In this document: positions 7,272 through 13,283 of the stretch, piece by piece
Layout of the letters: the number at the start of each line of letters is the position of its first letter
Position numbering within the stretch: position 1 is the first letter of the stretch
NCBI GenBank assembly: GCA_944387425.1
Contig: CALXEV010000018.1
Span: forward strand, 1-34,257
Reading direction: 5' to 3'
DNA from: an uncultured Clostridia bacterium
GTDB lineage: Bacteria > Bacillota > Clostridia > TANB77 > CAG-508
DNA length: 34,257 bases
The notes under the pieces: generated by a model
What the model was told of the DNA's origin: nothing
The model's input: only the letters and a program-made list of their open reading frames with translations
Database searches by the model: none
Position numbers and translations under genes: made by a program

Positions 7272-7988
7272 ATGAAAAAATTAATCGAAAACTGGAATAA
7301 TGGTTTGCGTTATCTTTTTACAGATGACCTCATTTCCTTTTACACTTTTTTTACAATAATTTTGGCTGAGTGCTCTTATCTTTTGGGTTTCTATGAATTT
7401 GCAGATGCTATTCCAATCATAATTATTTTGTTGGGATATATGCTAAATGTTATTGTATTTGCTTGGCTTAAAGGAAATGCTGAAGGAACAAAACTAGAGC
7501 TAGTATTTTCAATTCTTTATGTAACTGTTTTTGTTACACTTTTTGTAATTGGATGCTTCTTTAATTTGTCTATCAGCATTACAACAACTGCCATTCTTCT
7601 TGGAGTTACAGCACTTTGGATAGTAATAAGAAATCATCAAGATACTTTTTATTATCTACCAGAAGGTTTGCCTAAAATAACTTATTTAATAAATAACTTA
7701 TTCGGCAATAAAATTTTCTGGATATTATCACAAATTGTAATAATTGGAGGACCATTTATTGTGTTTGTGATTTTCTGTACTAAAATTCCATTTCTCCCAA
7801 TAGTTCTAAAGGTTATTATTCCTTTACTGTATTTAAGTCTTTCTCCGCTTATTGCAAATTATGAAGATGATTCAGCAGCACTTAATGTCTTTGAATTAGC
7901 TTATGCTATAACTTGGAGTAAAGAATATGAAGAATATTGTAAGAGAATAGAAAAAATGGAAGAAGATATAAATAGCCAAGAAGTGTAA
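7272..7988 (+). CDS. Hypothetical six-helix integral membrane protein (238 aa)
   Basis: Not recognised. Six hydrophobic stretches are visible, at about residues 17-36, 43-63, 73-94, 96-115, 141-163 and 168-188, followed by a soluble C-terminal tail of about 45 residues rich in Glu, Lys and Tyr. The reading frame is open 33 codons further upstream, but ATG 7272 is the clear start because GGAGG (7261-7265) sits six bases before it. Monocistronic, with its own promoter and a strong terminator at 8006-8039. No catalytic or transport motif can be named. Confidence 0.75.
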   Translation: MKKLIENWNNGLRYLFTDDLISFYTFFTIILAECSYLLGFYEFADAIPIIIILLGYMLNVIVFAWLKGNAEGTKLELVFSILYVTVFVTLFVIGCFFNLSISITTTAILLGVTALWIVIRNHQDTFYYLPEGLPKITYLINNLFGNKIFWILSQIVIIGGPFIVFVIFCTKIPFLPIVLKVIIPLLYLSLSPLIANYEDDSAALNVFELAYAITWSKEYEEYCKRIEKMEEDINSQEV

Positions 7989-8005
7989 GATAATACTTTC
8001 GAGAA

Positions 8006-8039
8006 CAAAGAGGGGGACCTAAAATAGGCCCCCTCTTTG
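8006..8039. terminator. Bidirectional terminator
   Basis: CAAAGAGGGGG (8006-8016) pairs with CCCCCTCTTTG (8029-8039) around a short AT-rich loop. It follows the membrane protein gene on the plus strand and could also serve the convergent dehydrogenase gene. Confidence 0.85.
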
Positions 8040-8060
8040 CTATATTAAAAAATATAAAAT

Positions 8061-8104
8061 AACCGACACCATATGCCAAAAAAGACCCGGTCCCATTGAC
8101 ACCA
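8061..8104. repeat. REP-like repeat pair downstream of the dehydrogenase gene
   Basis: Contains ACCGACACCATATGCC followed by AAAAAAGACCCGGTCCC and ATTGACACC. It is the same motif family as at 1720-1923 and 9273-9389, in inverted orientation relative to the prs copies, and begins within 12 bp of the adjacent stop codon. Confidence 0.65.
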
Positions 8105-8115
8105 ATCGTCATTGT

Positions 8116-9174
8116 CTAAATTTTTAATTTATAAGTTAATTCTCCAAACTCACAAGTTGGAACATATCCAGGTTTTGAAGCTATAACATCAGGAATTCTA
8201 TTCACAACACTAGCACAAGTAAGTTCTACTGTTGAAGGTCTTTCTACTACAATAGTAGTATTAGGCTCTCCATAAACAGTCCATTCATTTTTATCAAAAT
8301 CTTCTTTTGAATATACCTTACCTATACACTCACTTTCAATTATAATTCCTTCTTCAGTTTCAGTTGTAACAACAGCACTCATACCTGTAGCATCTCCTGC
8401 TTTTACTGTCATATTTAAAGTTGATGAAAATAAATCTTCTGAATAAGTTTGTGGCACACATTTTTGTGTTTGAGATTTTACAGTTAATCCTAATTTCTCA
8501 CATAACCATCCATTTACATTCCACATATATGAAGGTAAATATTCTCCACTATTTATTATTTTTTGTCTTTCTTCATTACTAATTTTATCTACTGAAGCAA
8601 CTTCTTTGTCGAATTCTTCTAGAGTTAGTCCTGCTCCATGTGCTTTAGCCAATGCTATACCATATTCTTCAACATTATAGCTTGAACTTCCTTTTATTTT
8701 TGTTATTTTTTGTGTAGATCCTGCTATTGATGAAATTAATTGTCCCCAATATATATCTTGATATCCACTTCCTGTAATTGTACAGTTATTCTTTTTTGCT
8801 AATTCATCAAGTTTATTTGTTATTGTTGGATTTGAGTTTTGTGGATAAAATGCTTCTTCACATGTTGTAATTGCATTTATTCCTAATTCAGCACATAACA
8901 TTAAAGGTGTTTCTGTTTCTTTAATTAAACTCATTGTTGTTACTATTGCTATATCTGGTTTTACTTGTTGCAACATCTCTCTTGCATTTTCAGCACTTGT
9001 AACAACTACTCCTTTTTTCTCTGTTCCTAAAATTTCTCCAATGTCTTTTCCGATTACTTCTGGATTAACATCTACTGCCCCTACTATTTCTCCACCTTTT
9101 TCATACACATATCTCATTGTGTATTTACTCATCTTGCCAACACCATATTGAACTACTCTTACTTTTCTTTCCAT
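8116..9174 (-). CDS. Dihydrodipicolinate-reductase-like NAD(P)-dependent oxidoreductase, 2,4-diaminopentanoate dehydrogenase type
   Basis: A Rossmann N-terminus with VVQYGVGKM (glycine loop at about 8-14) and the sequence AVDVNPEVIGKDIGE lead into a DHDP-reductase-like fold; the C-terminal half (about 140-352) resembles the domain of clostridial 2,4-diaminopentanoate dehydrogenase, which deaminates this intermediate of ornithine fermentation. The 352-residue length fits that group and is well above the ~270 of true DapB. None of the other ornithine-fermentation genes (aminomutase, racemase, thiolase) is nearby, so the substrate may be another amine. An AAGGAGG site precedes the ATG. Downstream is a REP-like repeat; upstream is a cluster of them. 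Confidence 0.68.
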   Translation of the reverse strand: MERKVRVVQYGVGKMSKYTMRYVYEKGGEIVGAVDVNPEVIGKDIGEILGTEKKGVVVTSAENAREMLQQVKPDIAIVTTMSLIKETETPLMLCAELGINAITTCEEAFYPQNSNPTITNKLDELAKKNNCTITGSGYQDIYWGQLISSIAGSTQKITKIKGSSSYNVEEYGIALAKAHGAGLTLEEFDKEVASVDKISNEERQKIINSGEYLPSYMWNVNGWLCEKLGLTVKSQTQKCVPQTYSEDLFSSTLNMTVKAGDATGMSAVVTTETEEGIIIESECIGKVYSKEDFDKNEWTVYGEPNTTIVVERPSTVELTCASVVNRIPDVIASKPGYVPTCEFGELTYKLKI

Positions 9175-9272
9175 AGAAAGACCTCCTTTTTATTTCTTTT
9201 ACATGATTTAATTTTAACATATTATTTCCAATTTTCATAGTTTTATAAAAATTTTTTTGATTTTCAAAAAAA

Positions 9273-9389
9273 TCTGGCACCAATTGTTCATTTTTCCATA
9301 AAATAAAGAAAAAGCAAAACAGACCCGGTCCCAATTGGCATGTGTCAAAAAAGACCCGGTCCCAATTGACACAAATGTCAAATGTCACC
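9273..9389. repeat. Cluster of three REP-like repeats upstream of the peroxiredoxin gene
   Basis: Three copies share a CCGG/GGCACCAATTG or GACCCGGTCCCAATTG core: about 9274-9290 (CTGGCACCAATTGTTCA), 9322-9338 and 9353-9371, the last two separated by GTGTCAAAAAA and followed by GACACAAATGTCAAATGTCACC. They fill most of the gap between the divergent dehydrogenase and peroxiredoxin genes, so they may overlap the promoters. Confidence 0.7.
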
Positions 9390-9403
9390 GAAAGGAGTTT
9401 TTT

Positions 9404-10087
9404 ATGGATTATGAATTAATGATGAATGGAAATGTAAAAATAGGTCAACATGCCCCAGACTTTACAGCAGAAACTACATATGGTCCTATATGTCTTGATG
9501 ATTATAAAGGAAAATGGTTGGTCTTATTTTCACATCCAGGAGACTTTACCCCAGTCTGCACTACTGAAATGATTGCTTTTGCACAAGCAAATAAATACTT
9601 TGAGCAATTAAATACATGCCTTTTAGGTTTAAGTATAGACAGTAACTCTTCACATTTAGCTTGGATGCATAGTATTTATAATATGACTGGAATTGTATTG
9701 CCATTTCCTATAATTGCAGACAGAAATGGAGTTATTGCAAGAAAATATGGAATGATTTCTAATGATGTAAGTACAACAGAAACTGTTAGAAATGTATTCA
9801 TTATTGATGATAAAGGAATTGTAAGAGTAATTTTAGTCTATCCTTTAAATGTGGGAAGATTTATTCCAGAAATTTTACGAATTGTTGAAGCATTGCAGAT
9901 GGCAGACTGTAGTAAATCTTCTATTCCAGTAAATTGGTTTCCTAATCAACCTGTAATCATGCCTCCACCAAATACATATCCGCTTCTTCAGGAAAGAGAA
10001 AATTATATTGAGCAAAATAATAATGGTATGAGTTGGTATTTAGCATTTCAAGAACCAGATGAAAAATGTTCCCTAGATTCAAAATAG
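9404..10087 (+). CDS. Peroxiredoxin, Prx6/1-Cys type (227 aa)
   Basis: Thiol peroxidase that reduces H2O2 and organic hydroperoxides in the cytoplasm. The active site PGDFTPVC gives P45, T49 and the peroxidatic C52; the supporting Arg is in VRNVF. The extended C-terminal domain (after about residue 150, with YPLNVGRFIPEILRI) places it in the Prx6 class, which also includes archaeal forms; a Cys in MADCSK could resolve the sulfenic acid. ATG 9404 is chosen over a longer frame because AAAGGAG sits seven bases upstream, and the longer frame would read through repeats. The 3' end forms part of a terminator. No reductase gene is adjacent. Confidence 0.88.
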   Translation: MDYELMMNGNVKIGQHAPDFTAETTYGPICLDDYKGKWLVLFSHPGDFTPVCTTEMIAFAQANKYFEQLNTCLLGLSIDSNSSHLAWMHSIYNMTGIVLPFPIIADRNGVIARKYGMISNDVSTTETVRNVFIIDDKGIVRVILVYPLNVGRFIPEILRIVEALQMADCSKSSIPVNWFPNQPVIMPPPNTYPLLQERENYIEQNNNGMSWYLAFQEPDEKCSLDSK

Positions 10088-10093
10088 GGAACA
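10068..10093. terminator. Terminator overlapping the peroxiredoxin stop codon
   Basis: TGTTCCCTA (10068-10076) pairs with TAGGGAACA (10085-10093), the TAG being the stop codon; ATTTTTAA follows. It can serve the convergent rqcH as well, since AAAA precedes it. Confidence 0.8.
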
Positions 10094-10096
10094 TTT

Positions 10097-11806
10097 TTAA
10101 GGTGTTACATTTAAAGTTTTATTATTTGTAAAAATAACCATTCCTGGTTTTGCTCCATTAGGTTTTCTTACATATTGTACTTTACAATAATCAACTGGTA
10201 CATTAGATGAATTCTTACCTTTACTATGTTGTGCTGCAATTCTTGCACATTCAATTAATGTATGCTCATCAACATCTGCCATATTTGCTTTTAATATTAC
10301 ATGACTTCCATGAATGTCTTTAGTATGAAACCATGTATCATTTTTATTTGCAAATGTAAATGTTAACCAATCGTTTTCTTTATTATTTCTTCCTACATAA
10401 ACTTCAAAACCATCTACATCAAATTTTAATGGTGCATATGATGTCTTTTTCTTTTTATTCGTCTTTTGAGCTTTTTTCTTTTTATTAAGTCTTTCTTTAA
10501 ATAATATGTTTTCTGATATTTCTTCAAAAATTTCTTGGACCTCTTCTAGTGTTGAAGAATTCTCCAATTCATAAACTACACTACCAATATAGTCTAATTC
10601 AGTTTCAGTTTCTTTTTTCTGTTCAGTTACTATTTCAAGAGCATTTTTTAGTTTTGTGTATTTTTTGAAATATCTTTTGGCATTTTCGTTTGGAGAATAT
10701 TTTATATCTAATGGTATATTAATTAGATTGTTATTATCATAGTAATTCTCAACCTCTATACTTTCTTGGTGTTTATTATTTATTCTATATAAATTTGCAG
10801 TTATTAATTCACCATATAGTTTATACTTGTCCATGTCTTGACAATCATTTAGTTTTGAATTAATACTTTTTAGTCTATTATTATATTTCTTTAACATATC
10901 TAAAATCACTTTTAATAAAGTATTTCTATAATTAGTAAATCTTTCGTCTGTTTCTTTATTAAAGTAAAAATCATCTATGAAAAAGTTTAACTCATAATTT
11001 TCTTTCTTTTCTTTATTGACTAATACATAATCTGAAAGTTTATCATCTTTATAGATTTTTTCGAATGATAGATTTTGTGCATTTAATATATTTTCAATAT
11101 AAATATATAATTTCTCGAAACTATTTTTTGATAAATCTTTAATTTGACTTTTTTGAATTACTGATTTTACAAAACCTTTACTAAATCCTATGAATGTATC
11201 AGCAATAACTTTTGATAAATAGTTTTCGTCAAATTCTTTTTGTGGTATTTTTTGAGATATCGCAGAATAGAATTCTTCAAAATTTTTAAGTTTTAAAAAG
11301 TCTATTTTATCAGTTTCAGGCAAATAATACATTCTAGATGGTAATATTACTCTATATGAATTTGGCGAATCTATATGTCTAATTGCATCTATTATTTTAT
11401 TGTCTTTGTTTAATAATATAATATTACTGTGCTTACCCATAAGTTCTATTATTAGTGTTTTTATTTCTATTTCATTAAACTCATTAATAGTTTCTACTTC
11501 TATATTTACAAGTCTTTCAAGCCCATGTGTATTTATATTTGAAATTCTTCCGCCTATTAGGTGTTTCCTAAGTAACATACAAAAATTAGGAGCAACTAAA
11601 GGATTTATTCGTGATTTTGTAGTTAGATTTATTCTACAATTATGAGCATCTATACAAATGTTTAGAGCTAAGTTTTTTCCTTGTGCATATATTCCTAGAA
11701 CTATTGTGTTTTTATCTGGTTGATGTATTTTATCTATTTTACCACCAATTAAATCATTTTTTATTTCTTTTACAATTGCATTTGTTACTATTCCGTCAAA
11801 AGCCAT
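10097..11806 (-). CDS. rqcH: RqcH (NFACT family; Rqc2 homologue, ribosome quality control)
   Basis: Binds stalled 50S subunits carrying peptidyl-tRNA and recruits tRNA-Ala to add a C-terminal alanine tail that marks the peptide for proteolysis; older annotations call it fibronectin-binding protein. The N-terminal NFACT-N domain (about 1-270), a charged coiled-coil region (about 290-420) and the NFACT-R domain (about 450-565, with the FHTKDIHGSHVIL segment) are all visible. Length 569 equals the B. subtilis protein. The position of the functionally essential Asp97-Arg98 of B. subtilis RqcH reads Glu97-Arg98 here, a conservative change. A GGAGATGA site precedes the ATG. Apparently monocistronic. 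Confidence 0.93.
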   Translation of the reverse strand: MAFDGIVTNAIVKEIKNDLIGGKIDKIHQPDKNTIVLGIYAQGKNLALNICIDAHNCRINLTTKSRINPLVAPNFCMLLRKHLIGGRISNINTHGLERLVNIEVETINEFNEIEIKTLIIELMGKHSNIILLNKDNKIIDAIRHIDSPNSYRVILPSRMYYLPETDKIDFLKLKNFEEFYSAISQKIPQKEFDENYLSKVIADTFIGFSKGFVKSVIQKSQIKDLSKNSFEKLYIYIENILNAQNLSFEKIYKDDKLSDYVLVNKEKKENYELNFFIDDFYFNKETDERFTNYRNTLLKVILDMLKKYNNRLKSINSKLNDCQDMDKYKLYGELITANLYRINNKHQESIEVENYYDNNNLINIPLDIKYSPNENAKRYFKKYTKLKNALEIVTEQKKETETELDYIGSVVYELENSSTLEEVQEIFEEISENILFKERLNKKKKAQKTNKKKKTSYAPLKFDVDGFEVYVGRNNKENDWLTFTFANKNDTWFHTKDIHGSHVILKANMADVDEHTLIECARIAAQHSKGKNSSNVPVDYCKVQYVRKPNGAKPGMVIFTNNKTLNVTP

Positions 11807-11861
11807 GAAATCATCTCCTATTTATTGTTCTCAAATATTATTATAATAACACAATTTTTTA

Positions 11862-12449
11862 CTATTGTAAATATTCCAATGGATTTAAATATTCATTATT
11901 AAGCCTAAATCCTATATGTAAATGACATCCTGTGGTTGCTCCATTAGTATGTCTTCCAGTTGAGTCTGTATACATGTTTCCTGGTACATTATCTACATAT
12001 TTGGGTCCAACATGTCCTATTACTTGCCCTTGCTTAATATCATCTCCTTTTTTTACTATATATGTCGGAGATACATGACAATATGAAATTTTTAAACCTT
12101 CTGGATTTGTAATTGTTATTGTGTAACCTCCTCCTCCTAAAAATCCTGTAAATGTTATTTCTCCATCACATGTTGCTATTAAATTTGTTCCTTCTGGTGC
12201 TGGTATATCTACCCCTTTATGATATGTTGATGCTCCTGATGTTGGTGCTTCTCTTTTTCCAAAATATGATGATATTGTTGTATATCCTGGTATTGGCCAT
12301 GCAAAGTTTGAGTTTCCATAGAATATTAATTCTTTTTCTTCATTGGTTTGATATAAACCTTCTGAATTAATTACAGGTATAAATAGTGTTGATATAATTA
12401 TTACTAATATGATTATTGTTATGATTATTTTATTTATGTTTTTCACCAC
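11862..12449 (-). CDS. Membrane-anchored M23 (LytM-type) zinc metallopeptidase
   Basis: Cell-wall endopeptidase or a peptidoglycan-binding relative. An N-terminal hydrophobic stretch (about 8-28) serves as signal anchor; the M23 domain covers about 50-195. All zinc and catalytic residues are present: H77-x3-D81 (HKGVD) and H176-x-H178 (CHLHIG), with H125 in YCHVS. The 195-residue size leaves no room for LysM or SPOR domains. The start is uncertain: two consecutive GTG codons follow GTAAG; no ATG with a ribosome site is available. It lies downstream of tRNA-Trp and its terminator. Related spore-former enzymes act in engulfment (SpoIIQ-like), but nothing here proves that. Confidence 0.85.
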   Translation of the reverse strand: MVKNINKIIITIIILVIIISTLFIPVINSEGLYQTNEEKELIFYGNSNFAWPIPGYTTISSYFGKREAPTSGASTYHKGVDIPAPEGTNLIATCDGEITFTGFLGGGGYTITITNPEGLKISYCHVSPTYIVKKGDDIKQGQVIGHVGPKYVDNVPGNMYTDSTGRHTNGATTGCHLHIGFRLNNEYLNPLEYLQ

Positions 12450-12456
12450 CTTACAG

Positions 12457-12494
12457 AAAAAGAAGTCTAGTCAATAAAACTAAACTTCTTTTTA
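12457..12494 (-). terminator. Terminator between tRNA-Trp and the peptidase gene
   Basis: AAAAAGAAGT (12457-12466) pairs with ACTTCTTTTT (12484-12493); on the minus strand the hairpin ends in CTTCTTTTTCTG. It follows tRNA-Trp by about 10 bp. Confidence 0.75.
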
Positions 12495-12503
12495 TTTGTA
12501 ATA

Positions 12504-12578
12504 TGGCAGGGGTACTAGGATTCGAACCCAGACAAGCGGTTTTGGAGACCGATGTGCTACCATTAACACTATGCCCCT
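12504..12578 (-). tRNA. tRNA-Trp (CCA anticodon)
   Basis: Reading the minus strand, acceptor AGGGGCA, D arm GTGT/GCAC, anticodon loop CTCCAAA with anticodon CCA, T arm CTGGG-TTCGAAT-CCTAG and 3' TACCCCTG-CCA fold into a normal cloverleaf, with the CCA tail encoded. There are two imperfect pairs: C6 opposite A67 in the acceptor stem and T27 opposite C43 in the anticodon stem. Confidence 0.93.
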
Positions 12579-12658
12579 AAATCGTACTATATTATATTAA
12601 CATATTTTAAAAAAATTTACAATAGTTTGTTTAAAAATTTTGTAATTTAAATTTATCT

Positions 12659-12712
12659 ATTGCAAGCGACTTTTGCAATTTTGTTGAAATATTTAGTAAA
12701 ATATGGTATAAT
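12659..12712 (+). promoter_or_regulatory. Promoter of the 167-aa protein gene, with upstream inverted repeat
   Basis: TTGAAA (12684-12689), 17 bp, TATAAT (12707-12712). Just upstream, ATTGCAA (12659-12665) and TTGCAAT (12673-12679) form a 7-bp inverted repeat with a 7-base centre, a possible operator. Confidence 0.6.
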
Positions 12713-12737
12713 GTAATAGATTTTAGGAAAGGAGATT

Positions 12738-13241
12738 ATGATATATAAAATATATCATATATTAAAATTTATGGATACAATGAAAAGATTTGCAAAATAT
12801 CTAATATTATTAATAGTGTTTTGGGTATTTTCAGATATATTAATAAATGTTTCAATTAATTCAATATATAAAGACATTGAACCTCAAAACCCACTTTCTA
12901 GTCAAATTTCTATTTCTAGAGCAGAAGCAACATCTGTAAATGGTAGAATTAATGGTGTTGTTACAAATAACACCGACAATAATATAAGTGGTAAATATTT
13001 AAAAGTTGATTTATATTCTTCTACTGGAAATTTATTAGGTACTAAATTTTTAGATATTGGTACTGTTGGAGATAATGAATCTAGAAGTTTTGAAACTTAT
13101 TTTAAATTTCAAAATGTAAAAGCTTATGATGTTACAATTGTTGATGAGAAAACAGATGAAGTCTCAAGCGAAAGTTTTATGACAGAAGATATGACAAACT
13201 TTGCAGTATTGTTATTATTAACATATATGATATTTGTATAA
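12738..13241 (+). CDS. Membrane-anchored extracellular protein, FxLYD-like (167 aa)
   Basis: An N-terminal helix (about 17-38) anchors an extracellular domain of about 100 residues, and a second hydrophobic stretch ends the protein (about 154-167). The domain pattern (NGRINGVVTNNTDNNISGKYLKVDLYSSTGNLLGT, shown here only in part: GVVTNNTDNNISG and LYSSTGNLLGT) matches the FxLYD beta-sandwich of Firmicute surface proteins, where new structures are compared to hydrophobic-strand repeats. AAGGAG precedes the ATG. It is monocistronic with its own promoter and terminator. No enzymatic motif is visible; a role in envelope interactions is inference. Confidence 0.68.
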   Translation: MIYKIYHILKFMDTMKRFAKYLILLIVFWVFSDILINVSINSIYKDIEPQNPLSSQISISRAEATSVNGRINGVVTNNTDNNISGKYLKVDLYSSTGNLLGTKFLDIGTVGDNESRSFETYFKFQNVKAYDVTIVDEKTDEVSSESFMTEDMTNFAVLLLLTYMIFV

Positions 13242-13248
13242 AATATAT

Positions 13249-13281
13249 AAAGGGTGCATTCATAAAAATGCGCCCTTTTCT
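13249..13281. terminator. Bidirectional terminator between convergent genes
   Basis: AAAGGGTGCATT and AATGCGCCCTTTT pair (one G-T wobble), followed by CTTTTT on the plus strand and a T run on the minus strand. Serves the 167-aa gene and the P-type ATPase gene. Confidence 0.85.
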
Positions 13282-13283
13282 TT

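Noticed and set aside
9125..9388. A minus-strand 87-residue frame upstream of the dehydrogenase
   Set aside because: It reads through REP-like repeats and out of frame into the start of the dehydrogenase gene.
1720..9389. The short repeats as a CRISPR array
   Set aside because: Copies are irregularly spaced, occur in both orientations, carry no unique spacers of uniform size, and no cas gene is present.
12504..12578. tRNA-Trp as a decayed pseudo-tRNA because of two mismatches
   Set aside because: All arms fold, the anticodon loop and T loop are intact, CCA is encoded, and a terminator follows; single mismatches are tolerated.
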